This document shows positions 54,579-62,436 of a DNA stretch of 64,000 bases, piece by piece. The notes under the pieces are model-generated. The model was not told the origin of the DNA. It searched no databases and worked only from the letters and a program-made list of their open reading frames with translations. The position numbers and the translations under genes are program-made. Source of the stretch: Accumulibacter sp. (GTDB lineage: Bacteria > Pseudomonadota > Gammaproteobacteria > Burkholderiales > Rhodocyclaceae); contig JACKLW010000005.1 in the NCBI GenBank assembly GCA_024235715.1, positions 310,001-374,000 of the forward strand, read 5' to 3'. Positions within the stretch are counted from its first letter, which is position 1. Every line of letters starts with the position of its first letter.

Positions 54579-54608
54579 CCCGGGTGGGTCGGTTTTCCCC
54601 CACCCGGG
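54579..54608 (-). terminator. terminator-like hairpin after the winged-helix gene
   Basis: Perfect 10-bp stem: CCCGGGTGGG (54579-54588) with CCCACCCGGG (54599-54608), 10-base loop. It begins 32 bases past the stop of the 85-aa gene on the minus strand. No U-tract follows, so it would be a weak or Rho-assisted terminator, separating the regulator genes from the eCIS operon. Confidence 0.45.
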
Positions 54609-54639
54609 CGCCGCGGCAGCGGCCCCGGTCGGCCACCGC

Positions 54640-54897
54640 TTAGCCGCCGGAGGACGTCCCCGAGCGCTTGTCGGCGCGCAAATAAAGGACATGGCGGTCG
54701 GCGTTTTCGCGGCGGCGCAGCAGCCCTTGCGCCTCCAGGCGAATGAGCGCCGCTTCGACGCGCTCGAGATCGACTCGCCAATGGCTGGGTAGCCACCACT
54801 CGCAGATGCCATCGACGGTATCGGCAGCGTCCGGATGACTGTGCAGATAGCGCAGGATTGCATCCACCACCTCGCTAAGTCTTGGCTGCGGCTGCAT
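54640..54897 (-). CDS. small winged-helix-like protein
   Basis: 85 aa. RLSEVVDAILRYLHSHPDA, then VDLERVEAALIRLEAQGLL and RHVLYLRAD: helix, helix, recognition-type helix and beta wing, as in small MarR/LexA-type winged helices. It is in the same direction as, and 273 bases downstream of, the sigma-54 activator gene, and just upstream of the eCIS promoter. A DNA-binding or protein-interaction role in regulation is likely but not shown. I prefer ATG at 54897; an upstream start at 54954 is possible. Confidence 0.6.
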   Translation of the reverse strand: MQPQPRLSEVVDAILRYLHSHPDAADTVDGICEWWLPSHWRVDLERVEAALIRLEAQGLLRRRENADRHVLYLRADKRSGTSSGG

Positions 54898-55170
54898 TGG
54901 CTTTCTTCCGTGGAGCAACACGTACTTGAAAGCAATGATCGTGCTATGCACCACGCGGTCGCCGCGAGCGCCAGCTGCAGGAACGAAAACCGGTCGCCGT
55001 GGCTTGCTGCCGCGCGCAGGGAGTCGCTGGCGGGCAGCGGAAAGGGCAATCAGGTCGCTAACGTCGACACCGGGAAACGCAGCAAGAGGGAGCGCCGGAG
55101 CGGTCGTGCCGGTCGCTCGGGACGGGGAGACCCGCCCCGGAGAGGTCAGAGTGGTGAGTCAGGCGACGCG

Positions 55171-56166
55171 TCAGCTGCGACGGAAGTCGGCGGGCTCGAT
55201 ACCGTGCTTCTTGAGCAGCTTGCCAAGCGCGCGCCGCTCCTTGCCCGCCAGGCGGGCCGCGCAGGATACGTTGCCGGCGCTTTCCGACATCAAGCGGAGC
55301 AGCTGACCGCGTTCGAACACCTGCAGCACCTGCTGCTTGGCGTCATTGAAGTTGAACGTCGTCGGACTGGCAAGGCGACGATCGGGTTGCATTCGGCGAT
55401 CGCAATCGCGAGCGTTCTCTCGAACCAGGATGGTGGGCTCGTCGCAGAGCAGGAATTCGCGTTGAATGCGATTCTGCAATTCGCGGACGTTGCCCGGCCA
55501 CCCATAGGCGAGCAGCCATTGCAGGGTATCGGGGTGCAGTTCCTTGACCGCCAGGTGGTACTGGCTGGCGGCTTCGGCGACGAAATGGCGGGCCAGCAAC
55601 AGCGCATCTTGCCCGCGCGCCCGCAGCGGCGGGACGTGCAGTTCCATGGCCGCGAGACGGTAGTAGAGGTCGGCGCGAAACTCTGTCCGGTTGATCGCTT
55701 GCGAAAGATCGCTGTTGCACGCCGCGACGACGCGCACATTGGCCTTCTCCGTCAGGCTGCTGCCCAGGCGACGGTACTGACCATCCTGCAGAAAGCGCAG
55801 TAGGCTGACCTGTGCCTTGCCACTCAGGGTGTCCACTTCGTCAAGGAAAAGGGTACCGCCATCCGCCTGGGCAATCAGACCGAGCTGGCTCTCGCGGGCA
55901 TCTGTGTAGGCACCCCGCGCGTGACCGAAAAGCTCGTTCTCGACCAGATGATCGGGCAGCGCGCCGCAGTTTACCGGAATGAACGGCCGATCCCGACGCT
56001 GCCCCTGATAGTGAATGGCGCGCGCGGCCATTTCCTTGCCACTACCGGTTTCACCGCTGATCAGCACCGTGCTGTCGTAGTGCGCGACCCTGGCGAGCAT
56101 CGTCAGCATCTCCCGGAACGCGACGGATTCGCCGATGAAACCATTCAGCGCAGCCAACTTGCTCAT
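55171..56166 (-). CDS. sigma-54-dependent activator without receiver domain (PspF-like)
   Basis: 331-aa enhancer-binding protein made only of AAA+ and Fis-type HTH domains. Walker A GETGSGKE (38-45); sigma-54 contact loop GAYTDA (85-90) in place of the usual GAFTGA; Walker B GTLFLDEVD (104-112); arginine finger region FRADLYYRL; HTH around 285-325 (SAGNVSCAARLAGKERRALGKLLKKHGI). No sensor or receiver domain, so control must come from another protein, as with PspA/PspF. ATG at 56166 has GGAGGGT. Three sigma-54-type promoters lie within 1.9 kb, making them natural targets. Confidence 0.92.
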   Translation of the reverse strand: MSKLAALNGFIGESVAFREMLTMLARVAHYDSTVLISGETGSGKEMAARAIHYQGQRRDRPFIPVNCGALPDHLVENELFGHARGAYTDARESQLGLIAQADGGTLFLDEVDTLSGKAQVSLLRFLQDGQYRRLGSSLTEKANVRVVAACNSDLSQAINRTEFRADLYYRLAAMELHVPPLRARGQDALLLARHFVAEAASQYHLAVKELHPDTLQWLLAYGWPGNVRELQNRIQREFLLCDEPTILVRENARDCDRRMQPDRRLASPTTFNFNDAKQQVLQVFERGQLLRLMSESAGNVSCAARLAGKERRALGKLLKKHGIEPADFRRS

Positions 56167-56465
56167 CGTCACCCTCCAATTCAGGCGCATCCGAGAGCGC
56201 CCGACTTCTCCAAGAAGACATCGGACCTTAACAAATCGTTTCGCCATGCGTCCAATCAACTATGTGAATGAACGTCACCCGCGACGCTGGTGGCCGTCGC
56301 CTGAAATTCCCGGCATCGGCGCCGCGATTTCCCTCGCCTGTTGCGCAGACGCGGCAAGCAAATGCACACAGATGCACCCTCGTGACGCCCGCTGACGTTT
56401 CCCGTCCACACGATGCGAGCACGCGCACGCGATCGCGATGTGTGCTCGGCCCGCGTGGCGCCATG

Positions 56466-56489
56466 TGTCGATAAACTTTACACTGACGG
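56466..56489 (+). promoter_or_regulatory. upstream motif TGTCGA-N4-CTTTACA shared with the PEP-CTERM gene
   Basis: TGTCGA TAAA CTTTACA CT GACGG at 56466-56489. The same arrangement, TGTCGA GATT CTTTACA GACGG, occurs at 57426-57447. The motif is 58 bases upstream of the -24 GG here and 94 bases there, so it is a good candidate binding site for a shared sigma-54 activator. Confidence 0.55.
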
Positions 56490-56545
56490 CTCAAGCCAGC
56501 CGAAAAAATCCTCTATCTTGTTGATTGATTGCGGTATAAATCTTA

Positions 56546-56560
56546 TGGCGCAGATTTTGC
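56546..56560 (+). promoter_or_regulatory. sigma-54 promoter of the Cys-rich secreted protein
   Basis: TGGCGCAGATTTTGC: GG at 56547-56548 and GC at 56559-56560, ten bases apart, with TTGC intact and TGGC-C partly conserved. Predicted start near 56572, ~95 bases before the ATG at 56666. The 499 bp between the activator gene and this gene (56167-56665) hold this promoter, the upstream motif and otherwise nothing I can name. Confidence 0.6.
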
Positions 56561-56665
56561 TTGGTTGTTTTCAAGGTTGTGCCAGACAAGGTCCCGGACG
56601 GGTGGCGGACGGTCACCGCGCGGAAGTTTTTGGCACCGATGTATTCACTATCAGGAGAATCGGAC

Positions 56666-57094
56666 ATGAAGCGTGCAATGCTCACAGGTGTCGCCTTGCT
56701 GGCACTGGTTTCAGGGGAAGCCTTGGCGGCCTGCGGTGCACCATACATGAGCGAGGCGGACGTCAAGACCTTGCTTGCCGGCAACACGGTTTGCTCTCCG
56801 CGGAACTGCAGCGCAGGCTCCTGCGAGTGGCAAGAGCAGCACAGGGGAGGCCCCGCGGGCGGTGAACTGTGGGATTACAAGAGGGGCCCGGGCAACACCA
56901 TGGACCCGGAACAAAAGGTCGGCACCTGGAGCATCACCGGCGACGGCGGAATCGTAAGCGCAGGCAAAGTCGCGCACGGCTACAAGAGTGGCACGTTTGT
57001 CTATAACGTCAAAGATGACGGCGGCAACCATTCTTTCTGCGGCGCCAACGGCGAGTTCACGTTCTCGGTCAAGTCGGGAGCGGTAGGCTGTTAG
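56666..57094 (+). CDS. small Cys-rich secreted protein
   Basis: 142 aa with a clear signal peptide (MKRAMLTGVALLALVSGEALA, cleavage before ACG). The mature protein has six cysteines (ACG, VCS, NCS, SCEW, FCGAN, VGC), suggesting disulfides, and beta-strand repeats (VGTWSITGDGGIVS; SGTFVYNVKDDGGNH). GGAG precedes the ATG. Preceded by a sigma-54 promoter and the shared upstream motif. No family recognised; it is probably an extracellular or matrix protein. Confidence 0.75.
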   Translation: MKRAMLTGVALLALVSGEALAACGAPYMSEADVKTLLAGNTVCSPRNCSAGSCEWQEQHRGGPAGGELWDYKRGPGNTMDPEQKVGTWSITGDGGIVSAGKVAHGYKSGTFVYNVKDDGGNHSFCGANGEFTFSVKSGAVGC

Positions 57095-57268
57095 TCGCGC
57101 CGCTGAGCAGCGCCGGTGTTGGTGTGCGAGTCGGCAGAGCGGGCTCGCCCAGCCCTTCGGGCGTCGCGACACCATCATCGGCGATGCGGTCCTGTGCCCG
57201 GAACGCGGGCTCTGTCTGACCCTTCTAGACCCTTCCCGCAGTCCGCTTGAAAATCGGGTCACCCCCGC

Positions 57269-57292
57269 GGCCGAGGATGGTCTTCCTCGGCC
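57269..57292. repeat. perfect 9-bp hairpin in a 668-bp non-coding stretch
   Basis: GGCCGAGGA (57269-57277) pairs with TCCTCGGCC (57284-57292), loop TGGTCT. It lies 175 bases after the Cys-rich protein gene with no T-run. The stretch 57095-57762 otherwise holds the upstream motif at 57426 and the sigma-54 promoter at 57541; the first ~300 bases contain nothing else I can assign. Confidence 0.4.
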
Positions 57293-57425
57293 CAACCGGG
57301 CACGCTTCGCTCCAAACGCCGGCAGCGCCATCCGCTCGCTTCACCACCCATGTGGCTGCAGCGATTTCCTGACGTGGAAGCTGCCCCCGTCCTGCCGCGC
57401 CACCCGGCAGCCGCCCCTGGAGCAC

Positions 57426-57447
57426 TGTCGAGATTCTTTACAGACGG
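57426..57447 (+). promoter_or_regulatory. second copy of the TGTCGA-N4-CTTTACA upstream motif
   Basis: TGTCGA GATT CTTTACA GACGG. Matches the copy at 56466 in all 18 non-spacer bases; only the two-base CT before GACGG is absent. Sits 94 bases upstream of the -24 element of the PEP-CTERM gene promoter. Confidence 0.55.
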
Positions 57448-57539
57448 CCCCAATGAGATGCCGCTGAAATTCCGGAAATCGCGCAAAGAAACAGGATTTT
57501 GGTATTAATATCAACGCAGCACACTCACAATCCAAGACT

Positions 57540-57555
57540 AGGCACGATTGTTGCT
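57540..57555 (+). promoter_or_regulatory. sigma-54 promoter of the PEP-CTERM gene
   Basis: AGGCACGATTGTTGCT: differs from consensus TGGCACG-N4-TTGC(A/T) only in the first base; GG (57541-57542) and GC (57553-57554) are ten bases apart. Start predicted near 57566, leaving a ~200-base leader before ATG 57763. Sigma-54 control of PEP-CTERM genes through a PrsR-type activator is established in related bacteria. Confidence 0.72.
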
Positions 57556-57762
57556 TATATCTTGGTGCAAACAGCAAAAGCTCCAATAGAGTATCTGCTT
57601 TCGGGTTTTTGGCGCCCAGTGGTCCGCTAGGCAAAACGTGGGACGATGAGTTCAGCAAGGACGCTTGCCAGTAGTGTTGGCTTCCGACTTGATGTCCGTA
57701 CGGCTGTTTCGCAAGCACAGCACTTGTCACAATCTGTCCCATTAACTCGAAAGGAAAACACC

Positions 57763-58446
57763 ATGAAATTGAGCCACGTTTGCGCGGCCCTGCTGACCGC
57801 CGGATTGCTCTACAGCGCGTCCTCGTTTGCGGTTCCTGTCGTCCTCGACTTCGAAGGCGCCGGCAACCAAGCGGCCCTGCAGAATTTTTACAACGGCGGC
57901 ACGGACAGCCAGGGCCACTCCGGTACGAACTACGGCGTCACCTTCGGCGGCTCCACCTTGGCCCTTATCGATGCCGACGCCGGCGGCGACGGCAATTTCG
58001 CAAACGAGCCATCACCAAGCACGATCTTCTTCTTCCTGACCGGCGCCAGCGCTGTGATGAACTATGCCGCGGGTTTCGACACCGGGTTCTCGTTCTACTA
58101 CACCTCATCCACCCGCGCCACAGTCACCGTTTACGACGACATAGACGGCGGCGGCAACGTTCTCGCCACGATCGACCTGATTGCCCAGAACACTGGCAAT
58201 AACTGTACTGGCGACCCGAGCGGGACCTTCTGCAACTGGGACGCGATAGGGGTGGCCTTCGCCGGCATAGCGAAGTCGGTCGACTTTGGCGGCACGCAGA
58301 ACCAAACGGGTTACGACAACGTCACCTTCGGTGCCGCGACGCCCTGCGGTCCCAACGGATGTAGCGAAGTTCCCGAACCCGCATCCCTCGCACTTCTTGG
58401 CCTCGGCCTGGCAGGTCTCGGTTTCGGTCGTCGCAAGCGCGCCTGA
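57763..58446 (+). CDS. PEP-CTERM secreted protein
   Basis: 227 aa. Signal peptide (MKLSHVCAALLTAGLLYSASSFA), a beta-rich body (VVLDFEGAGNQ, FGGSTLALIDADAGGDG, STRATVTVYDDIDGGGNVLATIDL), and a C-terminal sorting signal VPEPASLALLGLGLAGLGF followed by GRRKRA. The PEP motif, hydrophobic helix and Arg cluster are recognised by an exosortase, which removes the tail; such proteins associate with exopolysaccharide and floc matrix. AAAGGAA precedes the ATG. The exosortase gene is not in this window. Confidence 0.93.
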   Translation: MKLSHVCAALLTAGLLYSASSFAVPVVLDFEGAGNQAALQNFYNGGTDSQGHSGTNYGVTFGGSTLALIDADAGGDGNFANEPSPSTIFFFLTGASAVMNYAAGFDTGFSFYYTSSTRATVTVYDDIDGGGNVLATIDLIAQNTGNNCTGDPSGTFCNWDAIGVAFAGIAKSVDFGGTQNQTGYDNVTFGAATPCGPNGCSEVPEPASLALLGLGLAGLGFGRRKRA

Positions 58447-58467
58447 GCTGCGACCAACCATAGTTTG

Positions 58468-58513
58468 TCCACCAGCTATCTGTCTCCGGTTGACGGGGAA
58501 GATGGCTGGTGGA
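58468..58513 (+). terminator. long hairpin after the PEP-CTERM gene
   Basis: TCCACCAGCTATC (58468-58480) pairs with GATGGCTGGTGGA (58501-58513): 13 bp with one G-T, 20-base loop, starting 22 bases after the stop. No T-run follows, so it is a candidate terminator or 3' mRNA stabiliser. The rest of the 340-bp gap to 58786 shows nothing else clear. Confidence 0.5.
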
Positions 58514-58786
58514 GATGGATGCGCTCCGGCCGCCCCACCACGCAAGACGGTTGATTGGCCGGCAGCATGTCTGTCCGGGGCGCTCGCACGAGCCCACCCC
58601 CACCCCTCGTTTCCCCCTGTGCTGCGACGTCCAGCGCTCTTCCGGGACCAGACCGTAAGGGCATGTCGCGGCAGTCGGTGCCAAGGCCCCGTATTTTCCC
58701 TCGCCGGCAGACGCCGCCTGGGCATGATGAACAGGTAGAATGTTGCTCGCACCGCACGGGGTGCCAGCTTGTAGAATAGGGCTTCC

Positions 58787-61700
58787 ATGCCCCACGCCCA
58801 ATCCACCAGTCAGCAGACAGGCGCAGCCGACACTGGCGCCAGACAGCGCTTCCTTGTCTGGCTGGCCTACATCGGCTTCGTCGTCTACGGCAGCCTGGTG
58901 CCGATGGAGCTCAAGTCACTGTCGTTCGACCAGGCCTGGGCCGCTTTCCAGAAGTTGCCGATGCTCCACCTCGCCGTCTGGCAGCGAGCTGACTGGATCG
59001 CCAATGGCGTACTCTATTTTCCCGCCGGCTTCCTGACCTTCGCCCTTTTTGCACGCGTCAGGAGTGTGCTCGGACGACTGCTGGTGTCGGTCGGCGCGGC
59101 ACTCTTCTGCTTCTCGCTGGCATTGACCGTCGAGTTCACGCAGCAGTTCTTTGCGCCACGGACCGTCTCAATGAACGACGTGGTCGCGGAGTGGATCGGA
59201 AGCGTCCTGGGCATCATCGCCGCATGCTTCTGGTCCGAGTGGTTCCGCAAGGCGCTGGCCGCCCTGGCTGGCAAGCTCGGCCAGCTGACGAGCCGCATTC
59301 TGCAGATGTACGCCATCGGCTACGTTGCCTTCAGCCTCTTCCCCTTCGATTTTCTTCTGTCTGCGGCCGAATTTGCGGACAAGGTGGACTCCGGCGCCTG
59401 GGGCTGGTTTCTTTCCGAACAAAGCACCAATCGAGGGCCAATCATCCTGGCTGCCAAAGTGCTGGCCGAGATTCTGGCCGTGATACCCCTTGGCGTGATG
59501 TTGGGCCGCTGGAACGTCGCCAGACAAATGCCGGCAACGCGCCACGCAGTGCTTTTTGGAACGTTGCTCGCCCTGGCCATAGAAGCGGCGCAATTCCTGA
59601 CTTTTTCGGGCGTCAGCCAGGGCGTCTCCCTGTTGACCCGTGCCGCCGGCATGTATTGCGGCGCTCGCCTGTGGCGTGACCGGGCGCAGTTCGCCCGGCT
59701 CCCTGTCCATGCCGCGAACAGGCGCCTGCTGCTGGCGTTCGTCGTGCTCTACCCGCTCGCGCTGGCCGCGGTAAACGGTTGGTTCAGCCAGAGCTGGCAC
59801 GGCATTGCAGGAGCGGCCAGGACGTTCGCCCTGACACGCTGGCTGCCGTTCTATTACCACTACTACACGACCGAACACGCTGCCCTGCTGAGCCTGGCCT
59901 CGGTTGCGCTGATGTACGCCCCGGTTGGCGCATTCGCCTGGCTGCGTTCGTGGTCGCCGGCCATGGCCTTGTGGACCGCCTGCCTGGCGGCGAGCGTCAT
60001 CGAGTCCAGCAAGCTCTTTCTGACGGGCCTCCACCCCGACCCGACCAATCTCCTGATTGCCGGTGTCGCTGCATGGTCGGTGACCACGCTGCTGCAGAAA
60101 CTGCAGGCGGCGTCCGCGCAGAGGAAGGAGGCGGTGCCGCCGGCCGCAGCCCTGTCGCCGCAGGACCCCGTCGCAGACGTTTCGCTCGCCGGAAGGGGGC
60201 GCCGCCTGTCACCCGCCTGGCTGGCGGTCTCGGCAACTGTTCTGCTGACTGCCTGGGTGGTTATCGACTTTCCGTTCGCTCCGCTGCTCTTCGGCACGCT
60301 GCTCGTGTCCTACGCAGCCTTGCTGTGGTTCAAGCCGCTTTTCCTCTGGGTGGCGATTCCCGCCGCCATTCCGCTGCTCGATCTCGCACCCTTGAGCGGA
60401 CGCTTCTACCTGGACGAATTCGACTTCCTGATCATGATCAGCCTAGTGCTTGGTTTTGCCCGCATCCCGCCCGCTCCCCGCGGCTCGTACCGGGATCTAT
60501 GGGGTCTGGCGGTGGCCTGCCTGATGGCCTTGAGCATCGCCCTGAGCACCACGCTCGGCATGCTGCCCCTGGCGCTGCCGGATGCCAACAGCTTCAACAA
60601 CTACTACAGCCCGTACAATGCCTTGCGCATCGCGAAGGGCGCCCTGTGGGCGCTGTTGCTGCTCGCCCTGATGCACCGCTTCACCGCCGGCGGTCGCAAT
60701 ATCCGCGGCTGCTTCGCGGCGGGCATGGTGACAGGTCTCGCCGGAACGGTGGCGGTGGTGATCTGGGAACGCGCCGTGTTTCCAGGCCTGTTCAATTTTG
60801 CCGACATCTATCGGGTGACCGGCCCATTTTCCGCCATGCACACCGGCGGAGCCGACATCGAGACCTATCTGACAGCGGCGCTGCCGTTCGCGGTCGTGCT
60901 CACCTTGCGGGCGCACTCGCTGCTTGGCCGCCTGACGGGTGGCCTGCTGATCCTTGCCGCGAGCTATGCAATCGGGGTGACTTTTTCACGAGCGGGCTAC
61001 GCCGGCTTTGCGGCAGCCTTTTTTATCGCCTGCCTGAGTGCCGTGCTGCCACGCAGAAGGACGATGGCGGAGCGCTCACCGCGAGATCCGGCAGCCGTGC
61101 CGGTGGACGCTGCACACGCCTCCCACTCCGGCGCGACGACCGGCTCACGCATCTTCCGCTGGGCGGCACCCGCGGCACTGCTGGCGCTGGCCGCTGCCGT
61201 CGTGCTGCCGATCTACAGCGGTGCCTTTGCACAGGAACGCCTGGCGATGGTGCGCGCTGATCTGGCAGCGCGCCAGGCGCACTGGGCGGATGCGCTGGCG
61301 ATGCGTGACCCCGGCTTGCTTACCGCCCTGCTCGGCATGGGCATCGGCCGCTTCCCGCAAACCCACTACTGGCGCAGCAGCGAAACCAGGGCCGGCAGCT
61401 ACCAGCTGAGCAAGGAAGCGGCCAATACCTTCCTTACGCTCGGCGCAGGTCACGCGCTATACATGGAGCAGTTGGTCAGCGTGGCGCCCGACCAGGAGTA
61501 CCTGTTGCGCCTCGACACGCGCAGCCCACATGCCGGCGCCGTGCTTTCGGTCTCACTGTGCGAGAAACTGCTGCTCACCTCCAGGCGATGCGTCAGCAGG
61601 ACGATCAGCGCCTCCCGGGAAGACCGCGAATGGCAGCGGCACGAATTGCGCCTGCCTGGCGGCGACGTCGGTGGCGGCCCCTGGCTGTTGCGGCCCCCGG

Positions 61701-62128
61701 TAAAGCTTTCGCTCTACAACACTTCGCACACCCGTATCGATATCGACAATGTGCAGCTGCTGGGCCCTGAAGGGCAGCAACTGTCCCGCAACGGAGACTT
61801 TGCGAGCGGTCTGGATCAATGGTTCTTTGCCGTCGACCGGGATTTGCCCTGGCACATCTGGAGCATGCCATTGACAGTCTTCTTTGATCAGGGCTTGCTC
61901 GGGATCCTTGCTTTCGCCGCGCTGCTGGGTCTGGGGATGACGAGAACGGCTCGGCAAGCCCTGACCGGCGACCTGCTGGCCGGAGCCACTCTCGCGGCAC
62001 TGACCGGTATCCTGCTGATCGCCACGGTCGACTCGATCATCGACACACCGAGATTCCTGCTGCTGCTTATCCTGCTGAGCTGCGTGGGATGGGGTGGCAG
62101 CACACGGCGGCGCGAACACGGGCGGTGA
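58787..62128 (+). CDS. giant membrane protein: repeated VanZ-like units fused to O-antigen-ligase-like polymerase
   Basis: 1113 aa. The first ~430 residues contain three VanZ-like units (each short helices plus a conserved polar end such as TVEFTQQFF, IEAAQFLTFS, IESSKLFLTG). After a soluble linker (~440-475), residues ~480-830 resemble a Wzy/O-antigen ligase-type polymerase (GVTFSRAGYAGFAAAFF is typical). Then a soluble ~170-residue part with a carbohydrate-binding-like beta-sandwich (LYMEQLVSVAPDQEYLLRLD, LSLYNTSHTRIDIDNVQLLG), and final helices. Probably polymerises or exports exopolysaccharide beside PEP-CTERM proteins. ATG at 58787 has a poor ribosome-binding site. Confidence 0.75.
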   Translation: MPHAQSTSQQTGAADTGARQRFLVWLAYIGFVVYGSLVPMELKSLSFDQAWAAFQKLPMLHLAVWQRADWIANGVLYFPAGFLTFALFARVRSVLGRLLVSVGAALFCFSLALTVEFTQQFFAPRTVSMNDVVAEWIGSVLGIIAACFWSEWFRKALAALAGKLGQLTSRILQMYAIGYVAFSLFPFDFLLSAAEFADKVDSGAWGWFLSEQSTNRGPIILAAKVLAEILAVIPLGVMLGRWNVARQMPATRHAVLFGTLLALAIEAAQFLTFSGVSQGVSLLTRAAGMYCGARLWRDRAQFARLPVHAANRRLLLAFVVLYPLALAAVNGWFSQSWHGIAGAARTFALTRWLPFYYHYYTTEHAALLSLASVALMYAPVGAFAWLRSWSPAMALWTACLAASVIESSKLFLTGLHPDPTNLLIAGVAAWSVTTLLQKLQAASAQRKEAVPPAAALSPQDPVADVSLAGRGRRLSPAWLAVSATVLLTAWVVIDFPFAPLLFGTLLVSYAALLWFKPLFLWVAIPAAIPLLDLAPLSGRFYLDEFDFLIMISLVLGFARIPPAPRGSYRDLWGLAVACLMALSIALSTTLGMLPLALPDANSFNNYYSPYNALRIAKGALWALLLLALMHRFTAGGRNIRGCFAAGMVTGLAGTVAVVIWERAVFPGLFNFADIYRVTGPFSAMHTGGADIETYLTAALPFAVVLTLRAHSLLGRLTGGLLILAASYAIGVTFSRAGYAGFAAAFFIACLSAVLPRRRTMAERSPRDPAAVPVDAAHASHSGATTGSRIFRWAAPAALLALAAAVVLPIYSGAFAQERLAMVRADLAARQAHWADALAMRDPGLLTALLGMGIGRFPQTHYWRSSETRAGSYQLSKEAANTFLTLGAGHALYMEQLVSVAPDQEYLLRLDTRSPHAGAVLSVSLCEKLLLTSRRCVSRTISASREDREWQRHELRLPGGDVGGGPWLLRPPVKLSLYNTSHTRIDIDNVQLLGPEGQQLSRNGDFASGLDQWFFAVDRDLPWHIWSMPLTVFFDQGLLGILAFAALLGLGMTRTARQALTGDLLAGATLAALTGILLIATVDSIIDTPRFLLLLILLSCVGWGGSTRRREHGR

Positions 62129-62436
62129 CGGCGGCAAGCAACTCACGCACTGCCGAAGGTGACTACGAGCGACCTTCTCCCGCTTACCAAGATCCGCATC
62201 TCTGTGAGACTATACCCCCCCAGTCGTCACGGCGACCATTGGAGGCGTGTATTCATCCTGCCGGCGGTCATCGCCGGGAACGATTCATTACTCGTGAACC
62301 GTCGCCCGCACCGCGCAGGATGATCAGGCCTCTTGCCACCAACAAGGCTCTCTGGAGCACGTTTGTTAGCCGTTCGGGCGCCACTCGGCGTGCGAATGCG
62401 CTTTGCTCCGGACGAACCGCAGAGTCGAAACATGCC

